Shown one piece after another: positions 22,726 through 35,099 of a stretch of 64,000 bases of DNA. Every line of letters starts with the position of its first letter. Within the stretch, counting starts at the first letter, position 1. The notes beneath the pieces were generated by a model. It was not told the DNA's origin. It ran no database searches and saw only the letters and a program-made list of their open reading frames with translations. Location of the stretch: positions 51,984,752 to 52,048,751 of the forward strand of contig CM035807.1 of NCBI GenBank assembly GCA_020466095.1. Reading direction: 5' to 3'. The stretch is from Chlorops oryzae. Lineage: Eukaryota; Arthropoda; Insecta; Diptera; Chloropidae. Both the position numbers and the translations under genes were made by a program.

Positions 22726-23095
22726 CTGGCAATTTCTCGTAAACTGATTTGTAAAGAAATTCTGCGTGTGTTTTCGGACAGAGTTGGGAGTATATGCTCA
22801 ACATTGCTCGGATTCGGTTGGAATACTTTATTGAGGTGCAAAGCAAAAGCCATAGCCTTCTCTTCGTCTGAGCGCGCCCATCCACTGTTGAGACACCGAA
22901 CGGGTGTATCACTCTGTACTGGAGTCTTCATAGAGCGGCTTGCCAACCAAAAGGAACTACAATTTGAGCCTATGGGCGTAAGGTTCTCGACAAAGTAGCT
23001 AGTTTTAGATTCCTTTTTTCGACTTCTTTTAGCTTTTTTTTTGGCCAACGGGGAACAGGACCGTGGCCATTCGTGCCTGAATCTTGTATATGCTA
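22726..23095 (-). pseudogene. Jockey-like copy D: endonuclease-RT linker
   Basis: The minus-strand frame reads YFVENLTPIGSN, SFWLASRSMKTPVQS, GWARSDEEKAMAFALHL and VFQPNPSN, collinear with copy E at about 41.9-41.55 kb (FIQNLTPRGVNRESLWLASR...). With 17365-18124 it shows the target of the LTR insertion. Upstream ORF2 sequence is lost beyond about 23095. Confidence 0.8.
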
Positions 23096-24344
23096 AATAT
23101 GAAGAAAAGTGTATTCAATCTTTATCAGCATTCACACGTGATATACGATCGTAAGGCGAAAAAGTACAACCAGTTTTATCGAAGAAATGAGATGAATCAC
23201 TCCCGAAAATATCCATACCATAAATCTTTGTTGACTATGCGACATGGAAATCATTCAGGGACATTTACGTTGGTTCCATTGGCAATAAAGGTGAACTAAA
23301 CATGACACAAAAATTTTATTATTTGATCCCGTTGTTATCTGGAGAATCTGCAGGTTTAGTTCATCATATTCAAATACCCAAAGCATGTTTTCCTCAAGCT
23401 TGGAAAAAAAGCGATAGTACCGGCATCTCATAGCGCTATCATACATTAAGAAATTTTTGTAATTGTCACCACCATCGACATCTGCTCCAAAGGCAATTCG
23501 TAAAATCATCGACGGAGCGGATGAATGCATTCTTGGATTGGCGGCTATATAAATGGAATATAGAGATCCTTGATTTATTGTTATGTCATTTTGGCATTAG
23601 TAAAATAAAAGATGTTTTGGTTTTACTTTTATCCTTTTTATTTAATCTGAAGGCGATTGGAACGCCTTTATTTTAGATAATATTGAAGGCGACTGGAAAC
23701 GCCTTTGTTGGTGATTCAAAATTGAATGAATGTCGCTTAGAACTAACATTGATATTTATGCTAGTTTCTAAACAGGCAGCGATCGCTGACTCAATGTGCT
23801 GATGGAAAAGGGTCACTTGCATTCTGTCAGCAAAGGGCGTCATATTTCGCACGTTGCGGCATTCATTTCTTTTGGGTCAGTGCAATGGATTTCATGCACA
23901 TTCACTGCACATTAGGGTGTCCCAACAAAAATTTTTTTTTTTGGAACGTAGTTTTTCGAAAGCCTATGGGTCAAAGTATTATTGAGAATTTTTTTCAGAT
24001 TTTTCGTAAAAGGTTTAGAGGTTGCGCTCAGCGGATACGCCTCTAAAGCCCCACATTTCCAAATTTTTGGAGATAGCTTCTTCATAAGCAATGCTTTTCA
24101 GAGTTTTTAGGTATTAGTCGGTGGAAAAGTTTACAATCTTTGTTCTCACTTACATAAACTGCAAAATATACCAACTTTAAAGGCTATTTAGGCATCTTTA
24201 GTAGACATATTTACGAACAAAATCGGGCGTCAAAAAAAGAAGGCCCCAAAATTTCTTAGTTTTATATGAAAATGGTTGAAAGTATTGATGCAATTTCAAA
24301 GAGTACGAATTTTTTTTTCTCAAATTTTTTTCTTAAGCTGGTCT
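23096..24344. other. Non-coding stretch with short repeats
   Basis: No convincing gene. A short hairpin repeat lies at 23648-23716. Around 23914-24330 there is unrecognised repetitive-looking DNA starting TTAGGGTGTCCCAAC. The small ORF on the minus strand at 23255-23530 has no recognisable domain. Confidence 0.45.
23648..23716. repeat. Duplicated hairpin unit
   Basis: TGAAGGCGATTGGAACGCCTTT and, after 16 bases, TGAAGGCGACTGGAAACGCCTTT: two copies of a unit in which AAGGCG and CGCCTT can pair. Confidence 0.7.
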
Positions 24345-25035
24345 AAAAGGTTACAATAATATTCAGATTTTATTTGTATGCCAGTTTGCAATAATCGACA
24401 CACAAGATTCCTTTTGCATCCCTAAAAACTGATGCTTACGCCTTTTTTGCCAATTTCGGAACACGAACTCGTTTCGGAGCCCACCAACCAGGTTCACACC
24501 ACTCCTTAGCCTCTTGTTTTGATTTAGAATCATGGTGATTGACCCATGTCTCATGTATAGTGATAAATCGGCGCGCAAAATCTTAGTCCTTTCGAAGAAG
24601 CTCTAAATGTTGCTGAGAAAGTCGCATTCGAATGTGTTTTTGTTCAGTTGTTAACGAATGCGGCAACCATTGTGCACACAGCTTTCTAAAACCCAATACT
24701 TCAGGCAAAATATTTGTGGCACTGCCCATTGATATGCCTAGGGCTTCTACTAGATCTCTTTCAGTCACTCGACGACTTTCCAGTACGATATCCTGGTTTC
24801 CTGCCACGATTTCTGGTGTTGTGGGTTTTGGACGTCCTGGACGTGGGTTGTCTTCAAGGCTCGTACGACCACGTTAAAATTCGGAACCCCATCTTTCTAC
24901 TGTACTTATTGAATGGGAGGAGTGCATATACACTTTCAACATTCGTTCATGAATTTTCTTTTCTGGAAAGGAAAGGAAGGTTTAAACTTCCAAAAACAAA
25001 AATTCAAGCACTCCACGATATCTGCTTTTTTTCAT
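24345..25035 (-). pseudogene. mariner transposase relic
   Basis: Minus strand from ATG at 25035: KIHERMLKVYMHSSHSIST, then SLEDNPRPGRPKPTTPEI (DNA-binding HTH region and linker), ESRRVTERDLVEALGIS and, after a stop, FARRFITIHETWVNHH (catalytic-domain motif), WWAPKRVRVPKLAKK and FRDAKGILCVDY. This is a Tc1/mariner family transposase. Four or more stops or frame changes, and truncation after KLAYK, make it inactive. In HETW the first catalytic Asp position of the usual DET(W) motif reads His. Confidence 0.85.
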
Positions 25036-25453
25036 TGTAAAAAATACTGTAAGACGTCTGTACTAAATGGCTTGTAACTAAAGATTGAATTGACATATTG
25101 AAATGAAACTTCACATATGTTCATATGAAGAGTGTTGCCACATGACGAAAAAGATTAAGGCAGGAAACAACTCCCTCTCTTATCGAACCGCAAAAATTAT
25201 TGAACAACCATGTTGATGTTAATTTTCATGTTGATGGTAATATGATTTTTAATGTTCATATTAATTTTCGTGTCGCTGGCCATCATAACTATAATTAAAT
25301 GACTTAAATGATTTATAGAAAAGGTTTTTTTTTTTTTTTTTTTTTCAATATTAAAATTTAAAGAAAACAGCTTAGATCTTAGAATGACTTTTATTTAAGA
25401 TAGTGAGCTTGTTTTAAGACCTTAAAAAATTTTAAATTCTAAACTTGAAAGTT
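25036..25453. other. AT-rich spacer with a T22 tract
   Basis: No gene. A run of about 22 T at 25325-25346 could be the poly(A) of a minus-strand retroelement, but no element can be assigned. Confidence 0.45.
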
Positions 25454-25781
25454 TTAAGCTAATTTTAATCTATTTTGATGTACAATAATAGTTTTTGAAT
25501 TGATATAGATTTTGCAGTTAACCATGTTATCTGTGCTTAGGAGATTACATGGACCTTTAAATGAGTTATCTAAGTTATGACCAGCCTCATTTTTGAGATA
25601 AATCATATCGTTTGATTTTATGATTTGAGGTTTTGAATTGAGGTCGTAATTTTCTTTTGATTTATGTTTTGTTAACTCCAAAAATTCAATAGCTCTTTTT
25701 TGTCCTGTTTTAAGCTTAAACTTTACTTCTGCTCTGTACTTGTCTATATTGAAAATGGAGTCGGTATTTCCGTTAAAGGTC
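25454..25781 (-). pseudogene. gypsy-type pol H: integrase C-terminus
   Basis: The minus-strand frame has FNIDKYRAEVKFKLKTGQKR, SNDMIYLKNEAGH and FKGPCNLLS, the C-terminal (GPY/F-like) region of a gypsy-type integrase. It is the end of pol H, whose earlier parts lie at 33150-34340 and 37757-39310. The frame breaks at 25782, exactly where the TIR element begins. Confidence 0.8.
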
Positions 25782-26250
25782 GGTGTCCACTTCAATAAAA
25801 AAATTTTTTGGAGACTCAATGTGCCCTTTTAAATTAGGGCAACTATTACCGGAAAGTTTTTGGTTTATAGGCCAGACGAAGCGCGTGGATGTAGAGAACC
25901 TACCCCTCAAAATGGTACTCGTCGTTTCTTGGATCTTGAAAATTTTGAGTTCAAAAAACGATGAGCTGTGGGCATATTTCTAAAAAAAAAAAGGACAATC
26001 GCATGACAAATTATGATTTAAAATATGTTCGCTTGACCGCTGTATCGGCCTAGAAAAAACGGACTGTCCAGCGAAAAACGGACATATGGTATGGTTACTG
26101 ATCACCCATGGGGACTTAGAACCATCGATGGTTAAGAAAAATAAAAATTGTTGATTATATCGGTCGTACCCTCGACATTTTTTCAGCAACAATAAATAAC
26201 AAGCAAAATGTTGAAAATGGATTCATGCGTCTGTTACTTCATATGCAAAT

Positions 26251-27195
26251 CATGATACAAGAAAACAAGATAGCGCCATTTCAGAGCGATTACGAAACAA
26301 ATCAAAACTGTTGACTTGTTGTTGTTGTTTTGCATGTTAAATCGGCTTTTTATCTTCGGATGCAAATTTTGGTTCTATTTGAAGATTAAGACAACAGATT
26401 TTTATATCAACGTGTATAGAAATGTTTGGAAATATAAAAATACATTTCATCCAAAAAATCAACTTTTTCATTAATAATTTTGCAGTCAAAGAGCCAATTG
26501 CTTGAAACGCGCAAACATTTTTGTTTTCTATCGTCAGTTCGCTTTCAGCGCTGTGAGCGATAACATCGCGAGTGGAATGTCGGAATTTTTTCCGCTGTTT
26601 TGTATAAACAAGAGCAAAACACGTCCGCACTTCAGCTTCCCAGCCGGGAGCTATAGTGTGTGAGCACGAGGTTATGACAAAGTAGGTAGGCCAAAATAAA
26701 AACGTTTTGTGCATCAACAGATACACTTCATATCCAGTATTGTGTATTGACTTTAAAAAGCAAACCGTAAGCACCGTGCTGTGCACATTATTCGTTGTGT
26801 TATTCACGTGTTCGAGCACCTCCTGTACACAATTCCAGCTGGATGACTATGCGATCGCTCAGACGCAGCAAGACCGAAAGAGCTTTTACGAAAATTTTTC
26901 AACCCTCGCACAAGTGAAATTTTGCACAACAAAATATGAATGAAAAAGTTATTTTACGAAACCTGAATTTTTAATTTTTCTTGCAACATTTCTCTACACA
27001 CTAATGCAAAAATCGATAATAAATAATAAAAATTAAAAGTTATATTGGGATTTTAAGATAAAAAGTCGTAAAGTAGCATGGGAAACAACAACAATACCAC
27101 TCTCTCTTTTATGTATTTCGTCATTTTTGGTCTCTGAGAGAATGCTTCAAAATAGCGGTACCCGAAATGGCGCTGTCTTGTTTTCTTGTATCATG
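26251..27195. repeat. 32-bp inverted repeats 0.9 kb apart
   Basis: CATGATACAAGAAAACAAGA at 26251 continuing to CGCCATTTC at 26282 is matched in inverted orientation at 27164-27195 with one mismatch. The intervening open frame (26337-26819, minus) has no recognisable domain. Perhaps a second, nested TIR element or the subterminal part of the one above. Confidence 0.6.
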
Positions 27196-27345
27196 TATGC
27201 AAATAAGATTTCCAGTCAATTTTCATTGAGTTCTATTGAGTTTCAGTGCAGGTAGGTAGGTTGGTGCGGCAGCTTTTAGCTCACGTAGGCTCACAGATAG
27301 GCCCTTTGTGGTACCATAGAGACACGACTATCCCCTTTCTACTTC

Positions 27346-28290
27346 CTATAGAAGCCAATTTGACTTCCTGATGAACCGCGCGATGTCTGAAATTTTGATT
27401 TCTGACAGTTCGGTGAGGCTGGTCAGAAAGGTGTGTCCCAGTAGAGACAGTCTTTTTGACGCTAAGGCCGGGCACTGACACAGGAGGTGGAGAATGGATT
27501 CCTCCTCCTCCTCCGAGCGACAGCTCCGGCAAAAGTCATTGTATGGGGCTCCCAGCCTTGCGGCATGTCTGCCGAACAGGCAATGGCCGGTGGGAACTGA
27601 TACCGTCTGATAGATGGAGGTGTTGCTGAGTTTCACCAGGTCCCTGGATCGTCTCTTATTCAGAGATGGCCAGGTTTGTCTAGTGATCCCGCAGAAATCT
27701 TCTTCGACCCAAAGCTTATTTGCCAGGTCGAGATATTCTTCTTTTATGCGGAATTTCACTGTAGCCAGTGGGATTCCTATGTTAGAAAAGGAGGTCTCTG
27801 GAAGCGATGTGCCCATCTTAGCAAGTTCATCGGCCTTGCAGTTTCCTTCACTGTCCCTGTGCCCCGGTACCCAGCAAATGGATACCGCTGAATGTTCCGC
27901 TATCTCGTTGAGAGATTTCCGGCATTCTTGGACAAGTTTTGATGTGGACTCCAGTCCGCAATCAAAGGATTTGATAGCCGCCTGGTTGTCGGTGAAAATG
28001 TAGATATTCCTGCCAAACGTCTCATTACACATGAGCCACCTGGCGACGTGGTTAATGGCCATGACCTCCGCTTGAAATACACTCCAGTGGTCAGGCAGGC
28101 GGAGGGCTAAACTAAGGTTTAAGCCGCTAAAATAAATACCACAACCTACCCTTGAGTCGAGTTTAGAGCCGTCAGTATAAATTTCAATTGCGTCCCGGTT
28201 GATTTGTAGACCATCGCACCACTCCTCCCTGCTCGGTATGCGGGTGGTATATCCGCATTCGAAGCAGAGCGAAAAGGGTGCGATAGTCCA
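27346..28290 (-). pseudogene. LOA ORF2, RNase H part
   Basis: Contains the RNase H acidic residues in EIYTDGSKLDS, SVFQAEVMAI, IFTDNQAAIKS and WVPGHRDSEGNCKADELA, then a Cys/His C-terminal motif (CRSCRSEEEEESILHLLCQC). It is out of frame with the RT part; the switch lies near 28270-28285, in CGCACCCTTTTCGC on the minus strand. Confidence 0.88.
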
Positions 28291-30937
28291 CATCAGTCGG
28301 GATTCTGAAATCTTTTGTCAAGATTTGTGAGTGACCAGTGTCTGTTCTGGTCCATCGGCAGACGGTGTTTAATCGCGCAGCCGCGATCTTCGCTTGTTGT
28401 CTGATGAGGAGTGATGTTGGTAGCCAACAAAGGATTGTAAAAAGTGCCTTGGAAGGGGTAGTTCTCAGTGCTCTTGTTATCAATAAAGCAGACTGTCTCC
28501 TCACCCTGTCTAAGGCTTGAATATACGATGATTTATAGGTGATCGGCCACCAAAAGGTTGAGCCATATAGAAGGATCGGTTCCACCACAGCTTGGTAGAG
28601 CCATTGAATAGAATTGGGGGAAAGTCCCCATTTTGTGCCTATTGCCCTTTTACAGCAGTATAACGCACAGAGTGCTTTTCTGGCTCTCTCCTTGGTGTTT
28701 TCTCTCCATAGGAGCTTAGAGTCGAGTATCAGCCCTAAGTATTTGACTTGGCTGCTTAGTTTCAAGACAACCCCATTTAATTTTGGTAGGTTGAAAGATG
28801 GGATCTTGTATCTTCTGGAGAAGAGTACGAGTTCCGGTTTATTAGGATTGATTTTTAGTCCACACTCCCCGCTCCAACGGCTGAGTGTTCCTAGATGTTG
28901 GGACATCCTATCCGAGATGATGTCGAGATGCTTCCCGGTGACGGATATTGCAATGTCATCTGCGTACGCTACTACATTGCATCTGATGTCATCGAGTACA
29001 GTTAGCAGAGAGTTCACAACCAGATTCCAGAGAAGGGGGAAGAGGACACCTCCTTGGGGTGTTCCTCTCTCCACTTTTCTGCTGTGCTGCGTGTTCCCCA
29101 CCGACGCAGTGATAGTCCTATCAATAAGTAGACTTTTCACTATGTTATTTATCGTGCCATCAACTCCTAAGTTGGCTAAAGTTGACGTCACGGCTTGTGG
29201 GCAGACGTTGTTGAACGCCCCTTCTATGTCTACAAACGCACTGAGCGTATATTCTTTGTGAGAAAGTGATTTCTCAATTTGTTGAATTACTTTGTGCATT
29301 GCTGTCTCTACAGATTTGCCTTTGGTATAGGCATGTTGAGATCCAGATATATTATCGATACTGATGGTATCATTTATGAAGTAGCCAAGGATCCTCTCGA
29401 AAGTTTTCAGAAGAAAGGATGAAAGGCTGATGGGACGAAAGTCTTTCGGTTTCGTATGACTTGCTTTGCCTGCCTTAGGTATAAAGATTACTCTGTACTC
29501 CCGCCATTTAACGGGATTATGTGAGAACTTCATACAGGCGTTGTAAATCATTGTAAGCCAGGGAATCGCCCACTCCGACGAGCGTTGCAGGTCGTCTGGT
29601 ATGATGCCATCTGGGTAAGAAGATTTGAACGGGGCGAACGATTTGATCGCCCATTTGACATGGTTCTGACTTATTCTCCTTCTGGGGGAGGGATAAGAAT
29701 TCGTGGAGTGATGTATGGACGGAAGTCTGTGGTCGGATTCCTGGTAGCTACCTGGAAAATGAGTGTCCAGGAGGACCTCCAGGGTTTTTGAGGGAGTATC
29801 AGTCCAGGTCCCATTCTCCCTTTGGATGAAACCTGGGTACCTTGGCGACGAGCTTAGGATTTTGCGTATGCGATTCGTTTCGGAGATGCTTTCTATTTTA
29901 TCACAGAGGGTTCTCCAGGACGATCGCTTCGCTTTCCTGACGACGTACTTAAATATTCGGAGGTTCTCCCTATAGGGTTGCCAGTCCGATGTTCTTTTGG
30001 CTTCATTGAAGCATTTTCTACATGTCCTCCTAAGGATAGCGATTTCCGCATTCCACCAGGGAGGTTTAAGTTTGCCCCTAGGTTTAGCGGGGTTACATGC
30101 TGCTTTGGCCGCGGTTTCGTAGGCCAACGTGAAAGTGTCTACTGTTTCATCTAAGCTATGTATGCTCTGGATGGTAGTAGGTGTCGGATCAAGTGCAAAC
30201 TTAAGGGAGGAGTGAAACTTCTCCCAGTTTGTACGTTTCCTGTTCGTGAACCTAGTTGGATTTTTAGTATCTAACTCCCCAACTATAAAGGTAATATATC
30301 TATGGTCTGAAAGTGAGCAGTCCGAAGAGACCGTCCACTGCCGGACAAGGCTGGATGACCGTTCACTAATTAATGTGAGGTCTAGGACCTCGCTACGGTT
30401 CGAGATCAAAAATGTAGGTTCGTCACCTATGTTAGCTACTGTAAGGCAGTTGCTTAATATATAATCAAAAAGTGACTCATCCCTTTCATTCGTGTCGGTG
30501 CTGCCCCACACCTGATGATGGAAGTTGGCATCCGCCCCTATGATTATGGGGGTGTGTGTCCTGTTGGCTTCTGCTGTCAAGGCCCTTAAAAGGTTGCCTG
30601 GAGGGTTAGGCCCATGGTCATGCGCCATGTAGCAGGACGCTATCCATAGTGGCGAACCACCCGCTCTGACCGCTATGCTGGCGTTGTCGTCATCGCAGAA
30701 CCTGGTGAGTGCAATCATGTCGATTGAATTCTTAATTAGGATACAGGCTCGCACCTTACCTGTGCCAGGTGATACCAGGGTGTAGCCTGGTTGGTTTAAT
30801 CCACAAACCCGTTCCTGCGAGAACCAAGGTTCCTGGATTAGGCATATGTCCTCCCCTGATTTTGCCAGACGGAGGAGTAGTGCTGCTGACGCAGCCTTAG
30901 AATGGTGAAGGTCGAGGCAGTCGAGGCTGTACTGCAT
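28184..30937 (-). pseudogene. LOA ORF2, endonuclease and reverse transcriptase
   Basis: Likely start MQYSLDCLDLHHSKAA at 30937, overlapping the end of ORF1; the frame is open further upstream. Endonuclease motifs are ICLIQEPWFS, IIIGADANFHHQVWGS and SLSDHRYITF (catalytic E, D and SDH). RT motifs are YRVIFIPKAGK, FRPISLSSFLLK, FVDIEGAFNNV, GTPQGGVLFPLLWNL and YADDIAIS. The frame is intact to the RNase H junction, then breaks. Acts by target-primed reverse transcription in the nucleus. Confidence 0.88.
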
Positions 30938-32347
30938 CCGTCGTCGGATTGCAGGGCCTCTTTCACCGAGTTGTCTTCCATTTGGCTGGTGAGACTTGCG
31001 GCTCCCTGCACAGGTGCAGGGGGTGCTGATGCTGAGCAACTTGATGCGTTGCTGGATTTGTCGCCCTTGTAGATGCGGAGCGTGGCCGACTCGAAACCGT
31101 AGTTGACCACGCCCTTCCTCTGAAGCAGTGGCGTGAGGGACTCTTCGTTTAACACGATGAGTACCTCATGCATGTTGCCGCGGGTCTCACCGACCTTGAC
31201 CACCTTCCAGTCATGGTTTGGGAGATCAAGGTTGCTGAGCTTCAGCACTTCGAGGATCTCCTCGGGCGACGATGGCTCGGTAGGTAGCCAAGCCTTTGAC
31301 CTAGGTCGGCTGGGGATCTGGTCTTTGGTGACCACCTTTATCAAGGCGCCGGGCCAGACCTCTCCTACCTGCTCGATTGCAAGCTTGTACAGATCCGCTG
31401 AGCGTTGATCTGCACAAGCTATCAGCTTGACGTGGCCCTGATACCATCCTGCGACCCTGCATACGGGAGAGGGACCAGGATGGGCACGGACAACGTCTCT
31501 GTAGATGCGCCTAAGAGCCAGTTGTACCAACTTCCAGTTAGCTGGGGAGATGGTGCCGTCGCTCTTATTGGCGTCAATAATAGCCCATATGAGCGAGTTC
31601 TTTGCGATCGCGCTATAGGGTCGTGCACCTGCGTTGGGCTTGGTGGCAAGCCTGGGCCTCTTTCCACCTTGAGGATGGGGGGAGTGGTGGTCTCTACGGA
31701 CCTTTGCCGTTTTTGAGTTGCCCCTGTGACAGGTGGCAGACTCTCGGGTCGAACCGCGACATTTTCTTGGCCCACTCAATGGAGGCCTTGTCGCTTTCCG
31801 TTAAGGAGTTCGGATCCACCTTCTCATACTTTGCGAGAATCCGCAGAGCAGATCTCCGCGTCCTGTAGGCCCGGGTGGAGGCATTGGTCGCCTTGGATGC
31901 CGTGGAGGCAGCGCTGGCTTCCTTCACCTTCAGGACAGGCTTGCTTGCCGAAGGTCCTGTGGTTCCCTTTGAGGCAGTTGGAGCAGTTCCATTGCCTCGC
32001 GAAGTAGATGGAAAAGTGCTTTCTCTTACCGGAGTTATGAGAGCAATAACACTTTGCCTCAGAATTTTCTTTTGTGGCGGCACCCCTTTAGGTTTGGGCG
32101 TACCACTTTTTGTAAAGCCACCTAGAGTGGAATTTTTCTGTCCCCCTGACGGGTTGGACGTTTTTGGGATTGCTCCCGTCCCCGAAGGGGTGTTGGGTTG
32201 TCCCCCTGACGGGTTGGACTTGGTTTGTTGTGTTGTTTGTTTATTCGTATTGTCCATGCGATATGGGCCCCAACTCAAAGCCGCTATCTCCGCTTGTTGT
32301 GTAGTCGCCTTAAGGTCCCATGGGTATCTTTGCAAGCAGGGAGCCAT
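30838..32347 (-). pseudogene. LOA ORF1 (DUF4780-like)
   Basis: Begins near MAPCLQRYPWDL (32347), or at MDNTNKQTTQQ about 30 codons later. A Pro/Ser/Thr-rich N-terminal part includes the repeat NPSGGQ. After a frame change in an A5 run near 31700 it continues with ARPYSAIAKNSLIWAIIDAN and a DUF4780-like domain (QVGEVWPGALIKVVTKDQIP, RSKAWLPTE). It ends in a Ser/Ala-rich tail overlapping the ORF2 start. Presumed RNA-binding protein of the element. Confidence 0.8.
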
Positions 32348-33149
32348 GCGAGGGTTGGCACACGCCCTTATGGGGCAATGTGCTCAGAGCCAGATCAGCG
32401 TTAAGCGGGACAGAAGTCAACCGCACCTACACCGCCAACTGAATGGTGACAAGTTTTGAACGTACTTTGAGATCTAGCCAGGGTTTTAACGGGGCGGGAG
32501 ATGGCCGAGGCATTAGCGCTGGAGTCATTTCAGTAGGATTTCACTCCCCTTATTCAGATCCAGCAATACCTCAGCCACCAGCTCCGTGGCGTCAATACCA
32601 AATAGTTTTTCCGGGTCGTGCCGTTTGGTGCGCTTCAGTAGCTGAAGAACACCGCGGGTAAGAAGATTTACAGTTTACTCTGACATGAATTGATTCGTCT
32701 ACATGCTCGACAATGGGGCGTTGTTCCCGATTGCCCCGATTACGTTTGGCTTCGGTGCTCCTCTGACGACCTTACCGGTATGGGTGGCCCTGTCCGGCAT
32801 CGCTCGGAGATTCATTGCACGTACTGGGCCCCCTCACCACGGAGAGGTAGTAATCACGAGGGAAAGTGCAAGAATTATAAAAAACATTCAACCTTCCCAG
32901 ATGCTTTCGATGAGCTCAATGAATTTCGATCGAAATATATGTCAGTTCTATTATTTCGTTTCGCAAAGCTACCTCTAACGAAAAATAATGCTTTTCGAAG
33001 TTTCCAAAGTAATTTTTTGCATTTCGTTTTGAGTGGAATCAGGCAAACGAAAAATTATCGAATGCAATTTCTGATTGCATTCCGCTTCGTTTTTCATACG
33101 TGAGCTGCTTATAGAAATGAAAATTTTGATTGAAGTGGACACCTAGCTT

Positions 33150-34340
33150 AAGCATGAGATCGCACGGAGTTACCGATTTACCAAATACGAGTTCAAGTGA
33201 AGTTTACCCATGTGTTGTCGATGGCGTGGTGTTATAGAAGTAAGTGAAATGTTTCAGCCAGTGATCCGAGTCTAGATTATTTGTACATAAATGGGATCTA
33301 ATATATTCATTAAGTGTTCTATGGAATCGCTCCACCGTACCTAAGGTTTGGTGGTGGTATGGAGTTGAGATTTTTTTTTGAATTTTTAATAGATTGCATA
33401 TCGATGAAAGAATTTCATTTTGAATTCCGTACCCATATCTGCTAAAATTTATTTTACTGGTCAATAGACAAGTATGAATTTTTCAACTATTGTTTGAGCT
33501 ATAATGTTGGCTGACTTGTTTGGAGTTGCTTCTGTGACAAGAAATTTGGTAAGGTCACAAATTATTGTTAGTGCATATTCGTTACCATTAAACGACTTTG
33601 GTTGTGGGCCTACAATGTCGATTTGTATTAAATCAAAGGGTTTAGTTAGTGTATTTTTACAAGAGGTTCTATATCATTAGTATCTATCTTGTTAAGTTTG
33701 CATTGGTGATATATTTTAACGAATGACCTCAGGTCTGATGTCATATTTTTCCAAAAATTATGTTTTTTTATCTTTGCTAGCAGTCTCTTAATCCCTGGGT
33801 GGCCTCCCCATGTAGGATAATCGTGATATTTTTGTAAGAGTTCATGTTTTTGTTCAGCTGAAGTTTTTTAATGATAAGGGGTGCTATAGCAATGGTTACT
33901 TTTTTAAATATTTTATTGCCTACACTCTTGAATTCCTCTACGTCGACTTGTTTAAATAAATTATCGTTGCTCGATAATTTTATAGAACTGAATTTTGTTT
34001 GCCAACTTATGTTTCAAGTTTGGAAAATAGTTGCGCTAGTTCAATCTTTTCAAAAGCAACTAATTTTTCAATATTAAGTTCAAAGACTTCGTTTTCCATG
34101 GAATAGTGCTATGAATGAAAATTCGTTTAAATCATTTTTAATATTGGTGCACCTTTTTGCGATGAGTTTTAGGCTTGGTAACTTTTTAACTTCGTGTTAA
34201 GTTATGGTATTGTATAAACGCTGTTTAATGTCATCGTTCGTGAGTGAATTTGTTTTGTGTGGTGATTGATGATTTTTGGATTTTGATCTAGTAACTACTT
34301 CAATTAATGCTGAACTTTCTTCTTTAACTCGCTCAAATTG
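33150..34340 (-). pseudogene. gypsy-type pol H: integrase zinc-binding and core
   Basis: Minus-strand pieces: NHQSPHKTNSLTNDDI (RNase H-integrase linker), YPTWGGHPGIKRLLAKIKK and a CKLNK zinc-binding segment, then the core with STPYHHQTLGTVERFHRTLNE (catalytic Glu) and FYNTTPSTTHG. Several frameshifts and stops. The right end meets BEL element I near 34340; the left end stops at the TIR element. Confidence 0.78.
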
Positions 34341-34344
34341 CCCA

Positions 34345-34560
34345 TCTGGTTACGCATCTGCACGAGAAACTGCCAACGCTGAAGTAAAGGCATCATGCGG
34401 TTCAGGTATAGCCACCAACGGTTCCGACGTTAAAAAATGCCCTGGCGTCAGCACTTCAGGATCAGAAGCGTCATTCGATAGCGGGCAAAGGGGGCGCGAG
34501 TTGACGCAGGCTTCTTTTTTGGTCAAGAAGGTGTTGAATTCTTCATAGGTTAAGAGTGTG
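34345..34560 (-). pseudogene. BEL/Pao I: integrase C-terminal part
   Basis: The minus-strand frame reads [40 protein letters not shown] and [14 protein letters not shown], typical of the region after the BEL integrase core. The frame is unbroken here but truncated at both sides. Confidence 0.8.
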
Positions 34561-35099
34561 CTGCAAAGGGCCCGTTTGAGGTGATATTTTACCCTCTACA
34601 GCAATCTCCCAATATCTGCCCATATTTAGTGCGTAAGGTGGATTAAATTTCCATTCCATGCAGCGGTCAGAGACGAACCGTCGGAAATCTTCATCAGCGT
34701 GCGCTTGCTCAAACAGATATCGTATATGAACAACGCGATATAACCCTTTGTAGTTTTAGCTCCTCTTCCTTTATTAAATTTGGGCGTGAAAGGCCCCCCC
34801 CCCCCCATGTCTTCTCCAGTATTTAAAAACGGACACGCTCACAACTCACGGACCAAAATCAATTTCCACTCACCATTACGTCGTGGCAGGCTTGACACGG
34901 TCAAAATGCACGGCACGATCGCATCTCTACATGCACTTGAGCAAGTCATTTTTAAATCGTGCGTTAGCATTCACGCACGAAAGTTTTAATACCATAAATG
35001 TAAATGACCGTGAGTACAAACGAACTCACGCGCCCAGCTCTAGTTTCGATGCGCACATGCCTCGAGAAGCGCAATCTCCAGTATTGCACTCTGAAGCGA
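34561..35099. other. Non-coding insert or eroded BEL sequence
   Basis: Contains FNPPYA.NMGRYWE-like integrase remains on the minus strand (34660-34600), a C14 homopolymer at 34793-34806, and about 290 bp without any recognisable motif. Confidence 0.4.

Larger units (their letters stand above)
27250..32880 (-). mobile_element. LOA-type non-LTR retrotransposon
   Basis: Two minus-strand ORFs: ORF1 with a DUF4780-like domain, and ORF2 with endonuclease, RT and RNase H. The RNase H and the type of ORF1 point to the LOA/I group. The ends are approximate: at the 3' end a GGTAGGTAGGTTGG tract (27251-27265, plus); at the 5' end GC-rich DNA stops near 32880. It lies inside the TIR element. One frameshift in each ORF makes it inactive. 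Confidence 0.8.
25782..33143. mobile_element. TIR element inserted in integrase H (holds a LOA-type element)
   Basis: GGTGTCCACTTCAAT at 25782-25796 is repeated in inverted orientation at 33129-33143, with similarity continuing into AAAATTTT. The two ends fall at the two broken ends of the same integrase gene. No clear target duplication was found and no transposase was recognised inside, so it is probably non-autonomous. The LOA-type retrotransposon makes up most of its length. Confidence 0.65.

Noticed and set aside
26337..26819. 160-codon minus-strand ORF inside the TIR element
   Set aside because: Unusual composition, no recognised domain, lies between inverted repeats; probably chance.
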